NCBI RefSeq assembly: GCF_008642295.1
Contig: NZ_CP029190.1
Span: 3,641,501 to 3,705,500 of the forward strand
DNA length: 64,000 nucleotides
Reading direction: 5' to 3'
Source: Streptomyces venezuelae
GTDB taxonomy: Bacteria; Actinomycetota; Actinomycetes; Streptomycetales; Streptomycetaceae
Position 1 is the first letter of the stretch, and every line of letters starts with the position of its first letter. Below the pieces are notes generated by a model. The model was not told the DNA's origin and did no database searches. It saw only the letters and a list, made by a program, of their open reading frames with translations. Positions 1-8,823 of the stretch are shown in pieces. A program made the position numbers and the translations under genes.

Positions 1-891
1 ATCGAGGCCGCGCTGACCGACAAGGTCACCAAGGAACTCGACGAGGAGCTGCGCGTCTACCTCTCCGAGGCCCGCGCTGTGAAGGACGAGTTCGAGATCG
101 GCGAACTGCAGAAGGCCGTCGACTCCACCGTCCGCGGGTTCGAGGACGTGGTGAAGGTCCTGGACAAGGCCGAGGCCACCTCCGAGCGCTACATCGAGGG
201 CACCTTCTTCCTGCGCGCCCGCGTCGAGGGCAACGACGTCGGCTACGGGTCCATCTGCGCCGCCGGCGCCCACGCCTGCACCCTGCACTGGGTCCGCAAC
301 GACGGCGCCGTCCGCTCCGGCGACCTGCTGCTCCTCGACGCCGGTGTGGAGACCCACTCCCTCTACACCGCGGATGTCACCCGCACCCTGCCCATCAACG
401 GCACCTACACCGACATCCAGCGCAAGATCTACGACGCGGTGTACGAGTCCCAGGAAGCCGGCATCGCGGCCGTCAAGCCCGGCGCGAAGTTCCGCGACTT
501 CCACGACGCCTCGCAGCACGTGCTCGCCGAGAAGCTCGTCGAGTGGGGCCTGCTGGAGGGCCCGGTCGAGCGGGTCCTGGAGCTGGGCCTCCAGCGTCGC
601 TGGACCCTGCACGGCACCGGCCACATGCTCGGCATGGACGTCCACGACTGCGCCGCCGCCCGCACCGAGGCCTATGTCGACGGCACCCTGGAGCCCGGCA
701 TGTGCCTCACCGTCGAGCCCGGCCTCTACTTCCAGGCCGACGACCTGACCGTGCCGGAGGAGTACCGCGGCATCGGCGTCCGTATCGAGGACGACATCCT
801 GGTGACCGAGGACGGCAACCGGAACCTCTCCGCCGGACTGCCGCGGACCTCCGGCGATGTCGAGGCCTGGATGGCCCGCCTCAAGGGCTGA
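1..891 (+). CDS. pepP: Xaa-Pro aminopeptidase (M24B), 5'-truncated by window edge
   Basis: The frame is open from the first base, so the N-terminal AMP_N domain lies outside the window and 296 residues of the catalytic pita-bread domain remain. The family removes N-terminal residues next to proline using two metal ions. All five metal ligands are visible in order: Asp in LLLLDAGVE, Asp in YTADVTRT, His in GTGHMLGMDVHD, Glu in TVEPGLY and Glu in GVRIEDDILV. The gene ends 89 bp before a convergent gene, with a strong hairpin between them. It has no signal or membrane segment in the visible part and is probably cytoplasmic. Family assignment is secure; the gene symbol follows the usual naming in actinobacteria. 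Confidence 0.95.
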   Translation: MEAALTDKVTKELDEELRVYLSEARAVKDEFEIGELQKAVDSTVRGFEDVVKVLDKAEATSERYIEGTFFLRARVEGNDVGYGSICAAGAHACTLHWVRNDGAVRSGDLLLLDAGVETHSLYTADVTRTLPINGTYTDIQRKIYDAVYESQEAGIAAVKPGAKFRDFHDASQHVLAEKLVEWGLLEGPVERVLELGLQRRWTLHGTGHMLGMDVHDCAAARTEAYVDGTLEPGMCLTVEPGLYFQADDLTVPEEYRGIGVRIEDDILVTEDGNRNLSAGLPRTSGDVEAWMARLKG

Positions 892-940
892 TCCGCCCCC
901 GAGCAGCTCCCCGCGGACCGCGCTGCGTGAACCGCGGAAA

Positions 941-973
941 AAGGGGCGGTGTCCCGACCGGGCACCGCCCCTT
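941..973. terminator. Bidirectional intrinsic terminator
   Basis: An 11-bp perfect inverted repeat (AAGGGGCGGTG and its complement) with an 11-nt loop sits between the convergent 3' ends of pepP and the ATP-binding protein. An A-run precedes it on the left, giving a short U-run for leftward transcripts. Confidence 0.75.
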
Positions 974-980
974 CGCCGTC

Positions 981-1472
981 CTATGAAGCCTTGAGCAGGG
1001 CCCCGTCCTGCCACTTCAGCATCTTGTCGAAGCTGACCACCGCGCCACGGCCCGGCCGGTTGCGGAATCGCACGTGATCTGCGAGTTCCTCGATCAGGCA
1101 CAGTCCCCGGCCGTGCTCCCGCAGCCCCGGCCCGGACTGTCCGGCCGACGCCGCCGGCCCCGCCGCACCCGGCTGCGGAGGTCTGTGGCGGGTCACCGTA
1201 TGCGCCGGGAAACCCGGGCCCGAGTCCGTGACCTCGATCCGGCAGCGGTCCCCGTCCAGATATGCGGTGACGCGGTACGCCCCGCTCTCCGCCCCCGGAT
1301 CCCGCCCGCCGTGCTCCACCGCGTTCGCACACGCCTCGCTCAGCGCCACCGAGAGGTCGAAGGAGATGTCCGGGTCCACCCCCGCGGTCTCCATCGTCCC
1401 CAGCAGCAGCCGCCTGGCGAGCGGCACGCTCGCAGCCTCGCGCCTCAAGTGGAGAGACCACCAGATGCTCAT
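981..1472 (-). CDS. RsbW/SpoIIAB-like ATP-binding protein (HATPase_c_2)
   Basis: A 163-residue single-domain GHKL ATPase of the anti-sigma-factor type that is very abundant in Streptomyces. The N-box is visible as LSEACANAVEHG and the G1 box as VTDSGPGF; a second glycine-rich motif appears as GRGLCLIEELADHVR. Family members bind ATP and either hold a sigma factor or phosphorylate an anti-anti-sigma factor. No sigma factor or STAS-domain partner lies next to it, so its target is unknown. I chose the start MSIWWSLHL at 1472; a start nine codons upstream (1499) is open but adds a non-conserved tail. It converges on pepP. Confidence 0.88.
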   Translation of the reverse strand: MSIWWSLHLRREAASVPLARRLLLGTMETAGVDPDISFDLSVALSEACANAVEHGGRDPGAESGAYRVTAYLDGDRCRIEVTDSGPGFPAHTVTRHRPPQPGAAGPAASAGQSGPGLREHGRGLCLIEELADHVRFRNRPGRGAVVSFDKMLKWQDGALLKAS

Positions 1473-1618
1473 ACCTGTACCTATTGCCGCCCACGCCACC
1501 CCGTAAGCCCCTCGCAGTCGGCAGAGCGCTCATTCGGCCCATGCCACCAGGGGGACTCAAGGGACCTTCCGGACCTGCCGTAGGGAAGCGGTAAGCGCAG
1601 TGCGATGATGGCCCGGCC

Positions 1619-2458
1619 ATGACTGCCCCCCAGACGGCACGCGCCGGAGCCGGACTCCGGCTCATCCGGGCCGCGGTGTTCACCGCGGTCTGCGTCGTGC
1701 TGTCCGCGGCCGGGCATGCCCTGGCGTCCTGTGCCACCGTGCCCTGGTGGGCGATAGGCGCCGGATTCCTCGCCGTTTTCGCCCTTGCGGCACCCCTCGC
1801 AGGCCGCCGACGGAGCCTGCCCGGCATTACCGCCGGACTCGTCGGCGGACAGCTCGCGCTGCACGCCCTGTTCGGCCTCGGCCAGCATGAGGCAGCTGCT
1901 GCCACGGCAGGTGCAGCCGGCCCGGCCCAGGCGGCCTCCGACACCTCGCTCGCGGCCTTGGCGGCCCGCCTGGTCTGCGGCGGGAACTCCGTCCCGCTCA
2001 GCCCCGGCCAGGCCCGCCGGATTCTCGAGGCCGCCGGGATCAACCCCGACACCTCCACCGCCGCCCTCGCCGGGCAGGCCGCCCACACCGCGCACACGCA
2101 CGCCGCCCACGCCGCCCAGACCGCCGCCGAACCGGCGACCGGGCTGTTCAGCCTGCCCATGCTGCTCGGCCATCTGCTGGCCGCGCTCGCGGCCGGCTGG
2201 CTCCTCGGCCGTGGCGACGCCGCCCTGTTCCGCATCGTCCGGCTGTCCCGGCGGTCCGCCGAAGCCGTTCCGGTACGGGCCCTGCGCGCCGCACTGGCCT
2301 TCGTACGGGCCCTCTGCGCGGGACTCGCAGGCGCGGCCCCCGGTACCCCGCAGGCCGTACGCACGGCCCCGGACCGCACCGGCACGCCCGGCCGGGTGGC
2401 ACTCCAGCACACGGTCATCAGGCGGGGACCACCCGCGGCGTACGCCCTCGCAGCCTGA
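1619..2458 (+). CDS. Membrane protein with His-rich loop, beside copper operon
   Basis: I recognise no named family. The 279-residue product has about four hydrophobic segments: two near residues 15-60, one about 62-85, and one near 180-200. Between them is a soluble loop rich in Ala and His (AHTAHTHAAHAAQ), a composition common in metal-handling proteins. The C-terminal 60 residues are Arg/Ala-rich and probably cytoplasmic. It ends 112 bp upstream of the YcnI-type copper gene and points the same way, so a role in copper or other metal homeostasis is an inference from context. The start ATG has no clear Shine-Dalgarno. Confidence 0.7.
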   Translation: MTAPQTARAGAGLRLIRAAVFTAVCVVLSAAGHALASCATVPWWAIGAGFLAVFALAAPLAGRRRSLPGITAGLVGGQLALHALFGLGQHEAAAATAGAAGPAQAASDTSLAALAARLVCGGNSVPLSPGQARRILEAAGINPDTSTAALAGQAAHTAHTHAAHAAQTAAEPATGLFSLPMLLGHLLAALAAGWLLGRGDAALFRIVRLSRRSAEAVPVRALRAALAFVRALCAGLAGAAPGTPQAVRTAPDRTGTPGRVALQHTVIRRGPPAAYALAA

Positions 2459-2570
2459 CGCGGCCCTTGGCTCACCACCCCTGACCAGGGGCGGAAGTAC
2501 CGGTGCCGCGCACTCCGCGCGCGCCCGTGCGCGGGGCCACCGTCATTCCTGCTCCCGTGGAGTTCCCGCC

Positions 2571-3296
2571 ATGAAGACCTCTCGCGTCTCCTTCGCCGCC
2601 GCGCTCGCCGCCGGCTCCGTCCTCGTGCTCTCCGGCACCGCCTTCGCGCACGTCAGCGTGCAGCCCGCCGGAGAGGCCGCCCAGGGCGGCTACGCCACCA
2701 TCAACTTCAAGGTGCCGAACGAGCGCGACAACGCCTCGACGAACAAGCTGGAAGTCAGCTTCCCGACCGACCACCCGCTGACCTCTGCCATGCCGCAGGA
2801 CATCCCCGGCTGGACCGTGAGTGTCGAGAAGACCAAGCTCGACAAGCCGCTCACGGTGCACGGCAAGCAGATCAACGAGGCAGTCAGCAAGATCACCTGG
2901 ACTGGCGGGACCATCGGACCCGGCAAGTTCCAGCAGTTCCCCGTCTCGGTCGGCAAGCTGCCCGAGAACACCGACAAGCTGGTCTTCAAGGCGATCCAGA
3001 CCTACGACAACAACGAGGTCGTGCGCTGGATCGAAGAACCCAAGGAAGGCGCCGAGGAGCCGCAGAACCCGGCTCCCGTGCTCGCGCTGACCCCCGCCAA
3101 GGGCGACGACCACCACGGCGGCGACGCCAAGGGCGGCAAGCAGGACGCGCACGGCAAGGACGCGAAGGACGGCGGTCACGACGAGGCTGCCGCGAGCAGC
3201 TCCGACACCACGGCCCGCGCCCTCGGCATCACCGGCATCGTCGTCGGCCTCGGCGGCGTCGCCTTCGGTGTCGCCTCCCGCCGCCGCACCTCCTGA
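2571..3296 (+). CDS. YcnI-type copper-binding membrane-anchored protein (DUF1775)
   Basis: A 241-residue exported protein. A Sec signal peptide covers residues 1-25, and cleavage after TAFA exposes an N-terminal His (HVSVQPAGE), the position that binds Cu(II) in the YcnI family. The conserved domain spans about residues 26-170 and contains Trp-bearing motifs such as IPGWTV and WTGGTI. A Lys/His/Asp-rich linker (about 185-215) leads to one C-terminal transmembrane helix and the RRRTS tail. This architecture places the copper site outside the membrane. It heads a run of copper genes (sco, ecuC, copCD, dtpA), so it likely stores or hands over extracytoplasmic copper. Confidence 0.92.
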   Translation: MKTSRVSFAAALAAGSVLVLSGTAFAHVSVQPAGEAAQGGYATINFKVPNERDNASTNKLEVSFPTDHPLTSAMPQDIPGWTVSVEKTKLDKPLTVHGKQINEAVSKITWTGGTIGPGKFQQFPVSVGKLPENTDKLVFKAIQTYDNNEVVRWIEEPKEGAEEPQNPAPVLALTPAKGDDHHGGDAKGGKQDAHGKDAKDGGHDEAAASSSDTTARALGITGIVVGLGGVAFGVASRRRTS

Positions 3297-3361
3297 CCGG
3301 CCCCTCTGCCGGCCTCCACCCGATGAAATCCGTACATCCCCGATCCCAGGGACCACTCTCC

Positions 3362-4012
3362 ATGCGCACCACACGTGTGACGGCCGCCGCCCTGGCAGCG
3401 GCAGCCGTTTTCACCCTCGCCGCCTGCGGCGACAACAAGCCCGCCAAAAGCGCCGTTGCCCAGGTGAACGCCCCGGCCAAGACCGCGGCGGGCACCGTGC
3501 TCGACCGGCCCTTCGAAAAGCCGGACCTGGTCCTCACCGACACCACGGGCAAGCCGTGGAACCTGCGTGAGCAGACCAAGGGCAAGGCCGTGCTCATCTA
3601 CTTCGGCTACACCAACTGCCCCGACGTGTGCCCGCTCACCATGAGCAACATCGCCGTGGCCCGTAAGGCTCTCCCCAAGGCGGACCAGGACAAGCTCCAG
3701 GTCGTGTTCGTCACCACCGACCCCGAGCGGGACACCCCGGCATCCCTCGGCTCGTGGCTCAAGGCCCAGGACCCGTCCTTCGTCGGCCTCACCGGCGACT
3801 TCAAGACCATCCAGGCAGCAGCCCGCAGCATCGGCATCGGCATCGACCCCGCCAAGAAGGAGGCCGACGGGAGCGTCGTCTCCATGCACGGCGCCCAGGT
3901 CCTGGCGTTCTCCCCCAAGACCGACGAGGGCTATGTCCTCTACGGCGAGGACACCAGCGCCGACGCCTACACCAAGGACCTGCCGAAGCTCGTCAAGGGA
4001 GAGAACCCGTGA
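3362..4012 (+). CDS. sco: Sco/SenC-family copper chaperone lipoprotein
   Basis: A 216-residue lipoprotein. The lipobox LAAC places the lipidated Cys at residue 22. A thioredoxin-like Sco domain follows, with the copper-binding CxxxC (C86 and C90 in YTNCPDVCPLT) and the partner His in SMHGAQV. Sco proteins deliver copper to the Cu-A site of cytochrome oxidase. In Streptomyces lividans, Sco also supplies the copper enzyme GlxA and is needed for development at low copper (established knowledge). I chose ATG 3362 because it gives a proper lipoprotein signal; an ATG at 3323 would add 13 polar residues. It overlaps the next gene by 4 bp (GTGA). Confidence 0.94.
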   Translation: MRTTRVTAAALAAAAVFTLAACGDNKPAKSAVAQVNAPAKTAAGTVLDRPFEKPDLVLTDTTGKPWNLREQTKGKAVLIYFGYTNCPDVCPLTMSNIAVARKALPKADQDKLQVVFVTTDPERDTPASLGSWLKAQDPSFVGLTGDFKTIQAAARSIGIGIDPAKKEADGSVVSMHGAQVLAFSPKTDEGYVLYGEDTSADAYTKDLPKLVKGENP

Positions 4013-4509
4013 ACCGCCGCACCACCCGCACCCTCGCCGCCGCCCTCTCCCTGACGGCCGCCCTCGCCATATCCGGCTGCTCCTCCGACTCCGGCTCCGA
4101 CTCGGGTTCCGGCTCCGACAAGCCGGCCAAGCCCGCCATGACGGTGAGCGGCGCCTTCATGCCGGAACCCGTCAACGACAAGATGGCCGGCGGCTTCATG
4201 GTCATCAAGAACGGCTCCTCGACCGCCGACAAGCTCACGGCCGTCACCAGCCCGCTCTCCGATGACGTGCAGATCCACGAGACCAAGAACCAGAAGATGC
4301 AGCAGGTTCCGTCCATGGACGTACCAGCGAACGGCGAGCTGAAACTGGAACGCGGCGGCAACCACGTCATGTTCATGGGGCTCAAGAACAAGCCGAAGGT
4401 CGGCGACAAGATCACCATCGAACTGCGCTTCGAGAAGGCCGGCCCTGTCAAGGTCGAACTCGATGTGAAGGAACGGACCCACAACCCGCAGAACGAAAAC
4501 TCCCACTGA
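4009..4509 (+). CDS. ecuC: Extracytoplasmic copper chaperone, PCu(A)C family
   Basis: A 166-residue lipoprotein starting at a GTG that overlaps the sco stop codon, so it is translationally coupled to sco. The lipobox is ISGC followed by a Ser/Gly/Asp-rich linker. The PCu(A)C copper motif is complete: His in QIHETKNQK, Met in QKMQQV, and the HVM pair in NHVMFMGLKN. Family members bind Cu(I) outside the membrane and pass it to Sco or oxidase subunits. In S. lividans the corresponding protein is called ECuC and sits in the same operon as Sco and the DyP peroxidase; the symbol rests on that synteny. Confidence 0.92.
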   Translation: MNRRTTRTLAAALSLTAALAISGCSSDSGSDSGSGSDKPAKPAMTVSGAFMPEPVNDKMAGGFMVIKNGSSTADKLTAVTSPLSDDVQIHETKNQKMQQVPSMDVPANGELKLERGGNHVMFMGLKNKPKVGDKITIELRFEKAGPVKVELDVKERTHNPQNENSH

Positions 4510-4531
4510 CGGACCGAGGGACTGACACGCC

Positions 4532-6559
4532 ATGACGGCCACCGCCCCATCCCCGGCCCGCACCACTGCCACGGCACTCCTGCCGCGGCTCGTGCTGGTC
4601 CTCGCAGCCTTGCTGGCAACCTTGTTCACCGCGGCCACACCGGCCGCGGCACACGCCGCACTCACCGCGAGCGACCCCAAGGACGGGGCGGTGGTCGCCA
4701 CTGCGCCGGCCCAGGTCACCCTCTCCTTCTCGGAGAAGGTCGCCATGGGCGACGACTCCATCCGCGTCATGGACCCCCGCGGCAAGCGCGTCGACACCGG
4801 CGAACTCCGCGACCTGTGCAGCGGATCCGTCATCCGCTACGGCACTGCCCTGCACACCGGACTCCCCAACGGCACCTATACGGTCGCCTGGCAGGCCGTG
4901 TCCGGTGACAGCCACCCCATCTCCGGCGCCTTCACCTTCTCCATCGGCGCCCCCTCCGCCACCACCGTCACCCTGCCCACCCGTCAGGCCGGCGACGGCC
5001 CGGTCGGCATCGCGTACGACATCGCACGCTACGCCGCCTACGCCGGGTTCGCCGTCCTCGTCGGCAGCGCCGCCTTCATCCTGCTGTGCTGGCGCCGCGG
5101 TGCCGCCGAACGCCCCCTGCAGAAGCTCGTCCTGCGCGCCTGGGTGACCCTCACCGCCGCCACGCTCGCCATGCTCGTCCTGCGCCACCCGTACACCGGG
5201 TCCGGGGAGTTCGCCGACGCCTTCGACCTCGGTGGGCTGAAGGCCGTACTGGAGACCAAGACCGGGGCCTCCCTGGTCTCCCGACTGCTGCTGCTGGGAG
5301 CCGCCGCCCTCTTCATCGCCGTACTCTTCGGTTCCTATGCCCGTCAGAAGCCGGCCGAGGACGCCGTGACGGACGCTGCGACGGACGCCGCGAAGGACTC
5401 CACGGGGGGCGCATCGAAGGACACCGCCGACGACGCGACCGGTAGCGCCGAGGAGGCGAAGGAGCTCAGCGACCTGACCTTCGGCCTTGGCGTGGGCGGC
5501 ACCGTCGTGGCCGGCGGCATCGCCGCCACCTGGGCCCTGTCGGAACACGCATCCACCGGCATTCAGACCGGCATCGCCATGCCGGTGGACATCCTCCATC
5601 TGCTGGCAGTCGCCACCTGGCTCGGTGGGCTCACCGCCCTCCTGGTCGCCCTGCACACCAGCCCCGCGCTCCCCCGCGAGACCGTTCAGCGCTTCTCCCG
5701 GATCGCTTTCACCAGCGTTCTGGTCCTCGCCGCCACCGGCCTCTACCAGGCCTGGCGGCAGGTCGGCAGTTGGTCCGCTCTCACCGGCACCGGCTACGGA
5801 CAGCTCCTGCTCGTCAAGATCGGCCTCGTCGCCGTCCTTGTCGGCGTCGCCTCGATGTCCCGCAGGTGGACCGCCCGGCTGGCCACTCGCAGCGATGTTT
5901 CACGTGAAACAGCGACCGCGCAGGACACCGAGACGGACACCGAGCCGCAGCCCGAGCCCGAGCCGGTCTCCGTCCCCGCGGATCCCGAACGCGCCGCCCA
6001 GCTCGCCCGGCAGCAGGCCGCCCGTACCAAGGCCCGCAAGCAGCGCCTCCGCAACGCCGACACCGACCGCGCCGGACTACGCCGCTCGGTCCTCACCGAG
6101 GCCGCCGTGGCCGCCGTACTGCTCGCCGTCACCACCCTGCTGACCAGCACCGAACCGGGCCGGGCCGCAGAACTCGAAGCCGGGCGGGACACCGCCACGG
6201 CCACCGCCGTTCCGAACCGCCCCATCAAGATCAGCCTGCCCTTCGACACCGGCGGCCAGTCCGGCAAGGGCACCGCACGCCTTGAACTCGACCCGGGCCG
6301 GACCGGTGCCAACACCCTCCACCTGTGGATCGACGGCGCCGACGGCCAGCCCCTCGACGCCCCCGAGGTGAAGGTCTCCTTCACCCTCCCCGCCCAGGAG
6401 ATCGGCCCCCTGCCCCTGGTCCCGGACCGCGCCGGCGCCGGGCACTGGAGCGCGAGCGGGGTCCAGCTCCCGCTGGCCGGCGAGTGGCGCATCGACGTGA
6501 CCGTCCGCACCTCCGACATCGACCAAGTGACCGTCAACAAGAACGTGAAGATCGGCTGA
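4532..6559 (+). CDS. CopC-CopD fusion, copper transport/resistance protein
   Basis: A 675-residue protein with three parts. A signal peptide ends in AAAHA, leaving the CopC beta-barrel (about 38-145) with the N-terminal His copper ligand and the SGDSHPISGAF motif. A multi-helix CopD membrane domain follows (about 165-440). The C-terminal extracellular domain (about 560-675) resembles the YtkA/FixH-like fold. Between CopD and the last helix is a charged linker rich in Glu, Pro and Arg. That linker contains a parS site translated as VSRET at residues 456-460. CopC binds periplasmic copper and CopD is thought to move it inward. It lies 22 bp after ecuC and 5 bp before dtpA, in one operon. Confidence 0.92.
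   Translation: MTATAPSPARTTATALLPRLVLVLAALLATLFTAATPAAAHAALTASDPKDGAVVATAPAQVTLSFSEKVAMGDDSIRVMDPRGKRVDTGELRDLCSGSVIRYGTALHTGLPNGTYTVAWQAVSGDSHPISGAFTFSIGAPSATTVTLPTRQAGDGPVGIAYDIARYAAYAGFAVLVGSAAFILLCWRRGAAERPLQKLVLRAWVTLTAATLAMLVLRHPYTGSGEFADAFDLGGLKAVLETKTGASLVSRLLLLGAAALFIAVLFGSYARQKPAEDAVTDAATDAAKDSTGGASKDTADDATGSAEEAKELSDLTFGLGVGGTVVAGGIAATWALSEHASTGIQTGIAMPVDILHLLAVATWLGGLTALLVALHTSPALPRETVQRFSRIAFTSVLVLAATGLYQAWRQVGSWSALTGTGYGQLLLVKIGLVAVLVGVASMSRRWTARLATRSDVSRETATAQDTETDTEPQPEPEPVSVPADPERAAQLARQQAARTKARKQRLRNADTDRAGLRRSVLTEAAVAAVLLAVTTLLTSTEPGRAAELEAGRDTATATAVPNRPIKISLPFDTGGQSGKGTARLELDPGRTGANTLHLWIDGADGQPLDAPEVKVSFTLPAQEIGPLPLVPDRAGAGHWSASGVQLPLAGEWRIDVTVRTSDIDQVTVNKNVKIG
5897..5910. 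other. parS site 1 (ParB binding), inside copCD
   Basis: Perfect 14-bp palindrome GTTTCACGTGAAAC, the Streptomyces ParB recognition site. It lies in frame inside the copper-transport fusion gene and is read as VSRET in a low-complexity linker, where it should not disturb folding. Confidence 0.95.
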
Positions 6560-6564
6560 GCAGC

Positions 6565-7845
6565 GTGACTGAGAGCACCACCGACATCGAGATCTCCCGT
6601 AGGCGGCTGCTGGGCACCGTCGGCGCGGCCGGCGCCGCCGGACTCGCGCTCGGCGCGGCCGGCGGCGCGCTCGGCCACTCCGCACTCGCCGACAGCGGCA
6701 ACGACAGCGGCGGCACCGGCAACCCCGGCGCCCTGTCCACCCTGGGCAGCACGGCGGTCGCCTTCCACGGCGACCGGCAGGCCGGCATCACCACCCCCCT
6801 CCAGGCCAAGGGCCACCTCCTCGCCCTCGACCTGGCCCCCGGCGCCGGCCGTACGGAGGCCATCGCCCTGCTCCGCCGCTGGTCCGACAGCGCCCGCCGG
6901 CTGATGGCGGGGGAGCCCGCGGCAGCCGGCGACACCGGGATCGCCCTCGACGCGGGACCCTGCTCCCTCACCGTCACCTTCGGCTTCGGCCACTCCTTCT
7001 TCGACAGGACCGGGCTCACGCACCGCCGGCCCACCGCCCTCGACCCGCTGCCCGATTTCTCCGCGGACCAGCTCGACCCCAAGCGCAGCAACGGCGACCT
7101 GTGGATCCAGATCGGCGCCAATGACGGGCTCGTTGCCTTCCACGCCCTGCGGACCCTCCAGAAGGAGGCCGGTGAGGCGGCCCGGATCCGGTGGCAGATG
7201 AACGGCTTCAACCGCTCCCCCGGCGCCACCGGCACCCCCATGACCGCCCGCAATCTGATGGGCCAGGTCGACGGCACCGGCAATCCCAAGCCCGCCGAAC
7301 CCGACTTCGACCGGCGGATCTTCGTCCCGGACGCCGGACCCGGCCCCGCCGAACACGCCTGGATGGCCGGCGGCTCCTATGCCGTCGTACGCCGTATCCG
7401 GATGCTCCTCGACGACTGGGAGAAGCAGTCCCTGGAGCAGCAGGAACAGATCATCGGCCGGAAGAAGGCCAATGGCGCGCCGCTGACCGGCGGCACGGAG
7501 ACCACCGAGCCCGATCTCAACAGGTTCGGCGCCGACGGAAAGCCCGTCATCCCCTCCAACGCCCATGCCCGTATCTCCGCCCCCGAGCAGAACGGCGGTG
7601 CCGCCATGCTCCGCCGGCCCTTCTCGTACCACGACGGAATCGGCCCGGACGGCACTCCCGACGCAGGGCTGCTCTTCGTCTGCTGGCAGGCCGACCCGCT
7701 CCGCGGGTTCGTCCCCGTCCAGCGCAAGCTCGACCGGGGCGACGCCCTGTCCCCTTTCATCCGGCACGAAGCCAGCGGACTGTACGCCGTGCCGGCCGGG
7801 CCCCGGCCCGGGGAGTACGTCGGCCAGCGACTGCTCGAGGGGTGA
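6565..7845 (+). CDS. dtpA: Tat-exported dye-decolourising (DyP) haem peroxidase
   Basis: A 426-residue B/A-type DyP peroxidase. The Tat twin-arginine motif SRRRLLG is at residues 11-17, followed by an Ala/Gly-rich signal. The catalytic GxxDG motif is GQVDG, the distal Asp region is intact, and the proximal haem His lies in NAHARISAPE. In S. lividans the homologue DtpA is a Tat substrate needed for maturation of the copper radical oxidase GlxA and for morphogenesis (established knowledge). GTG 6565 is 5 bp after the copCD stop, so it is the last gene of the copper operon. The next gene, pheA, has its own promoter-like hexamer. Confidence 0.93.
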   Translation: MTESTTDIEISRRRLLGTVGAAGAAGLALGAAGGALGHSALADSGNDSGGTGNPGALSTLGSTAVAFHGDRQAGITTPLQAKGHLLALDLAPGAGRTEAIALLRRWSDSARRLMAGEPAAAGDTGIALDAGPCSLTVTFGFGHSFFDRTGLTHRRPTALDPLPDFSADQLDPKRSNGDLWIQIGANDGLVAFHALRTLQKEAGEAARIRWQMNGFNRSPGATGTPMTARNLMGQVDGTGNPKPAEPDFDRRIFVPDAGPGPAEHAWMAGGSYAVVRRIRMLLDDWEKQSLEQQEQIIGRKKANGAPLTGGTETTEPDLNRFGADGKPVIPSNAHARISAPEQNGGAAMLRRPFSYHDGIGPDGTPDAGLLFVCWQADPLRGFVPVQRKLDRGDALSPFIRHEASGLYAVPAGPRPGEYVGQRLLEG

Positions 7846-7875
7846 ACGGCACCACGGGGCGGCCCCTCCCGGCAT

Positions 7876-7881
7876 TAGGCT
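7876..7881 (+). promoter_or_regulatory. -10 hexamer of pheA (leaderless)
   Basis: TAGGCT with exactly 6 nt to the ATG at 7888, which would put the transcription start on or next to the start codon. No clear -35 or Shine-Dalgarno is present. Predicted leaderless message. Confidence 0.5.
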
Positions 7882-7887
7882 GACCGC

Positions 7888-8823
7888 ATGTCGGCCACGC
7901 GCTTCACCTATCTCGGACCCGAGGGCACGTTCACCGAAGCCGCCCTGCGAACCCTGCCGGAAGCCGCCACCCGGGAGCTGGTCCCGATGGTGTCGGTCCC
8001 GGCCGCTCTGGATGCCGTACGCAACGGAGAAGCCGCCGCGGCCCTGGTGCCGATCGAGAACTCGGTGGAGGGCGGAGTCACCGCCACCCTCGACGAGCTG
8101 GCCTCCGGCGAACCCCTGATGATCTACCGCGAGGTGCTGCTGCCGATCGCGTTCGCGTTGCTGGTTCGGCCCGGCACCAAACTGTCCGACGTCAAGACGG
8201 TCACCGGGCACCCGGTGGCGCAGCCGCAGGTGCGCAACTGGCTGCGCGCCCACCTGCCCGACGCGGTGTGGGAGTCGGCCGCCTCCAACGCCGACGGCGC
8301 ACGGCTCGTCCAGGAGGGCCGGTTCGACGCAGCCTTCGCCGGGGAGTTCGCTGCCGCCACCTATGGGCTGGAGCCCCTGGTCACCGAGATCCACGACGCG
8401 GAGAACGCAGAGACCCGGTTCGTGCTGGTGGGCCGGCCGGCCCGGCCGGCCGCGCCCACCGGTGCCGACAAGACCTCCGTGGTGCTCTGGCTCGGCGACG
8501 ACCACCCCGGAGCTCTGCTCGAACTCCTCCAGGAGTTCGCGGTCCGCGGGGTCAACCTCATGCTCATCCAGTCCCGGCCCACCGGCCAGGGCATCGGCAA
8601 CTACTGCTTCGCCGTGGACGCCGAAGGCCACATCTCCGACCGCCGGATGAGCGAGGCGCTGATGGGCCTCAGGCGCACCTGCCCGCAGGTCCGCTTCCTC
8701 GGCTCCTATCCGCGGGCGGGTGTTGCGCAGGGTGACATCAGAGCCGCCCGCGCCGGAACCACCGACGGCGACTTCACGGCTGCCTCCGACTGGCTGACGC
8801 GCTGCCTCGACGGGCGTCCGTAA
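7888..8823 (+). CDS. pheA: Prephenate dehydratase
   Basis: A 311-residue monofunctional prephenate dehydratase that makes phenylpyruvate for phenylalanine synthesis in the cytoplasm. The catalytic domain (about 3-185) begins RFTYLGPEGTFTEAAL and ends with the conserved TRF motif (ETRFVLVGRP). An ACT domain (about 195-275) follows, with GALLELL at the start. The phenylalanine-binding ESRP motif of most homologues reads QSRP here. A further 30 residues end the protein. The gene lies just before a DnaA-box cluster and serS. An HisC-family aminotransferase that could complete phenylalanine synthesis is at 39818-40900. Confidence 0.96.
   Translation: MSATRFTYLGPEGTFTEAALRTLPEAATRELVPMVSVPAALDAVRNGEAAAALVPIENSVEGGVTATLDELASGEPLMIYREVLLPIAFALLVRPGTKLSDVKTVTGHPVAQPQVRNWLRAHLPDAVWESAASNADGARLVQEGRFDAAFAGEFAAATYGLEPLVTEIHDAENAETRFVLVGRPARPAAPTGADKTSVVLWLGDDHPGALLELLQEFAVRGVNLMLIQSRPTGQGIGNYCFAVDAEGHISDRRMSEALMGLRRTCPQVRFLGSYPRAGVAQGDIRAARAGTTDGDFTAASDWLTRCLDGRP

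Noticed and set aside
2478..2491. CCCCTG-AC-CAGGGG palindrome upstream of the YcnI gene as a possible CsoR site
   Set aside because: It lacks the flanking ATA/TAT of CsoR operators and is also compatible with a simple hairpin.
5794..8631. A 945-codon minus-strand open frame under copCD, dtpA and pheA
   Set aside because: It is a GC-frame shadow of three well-supported plus-strand genes and has no recognisable domain.
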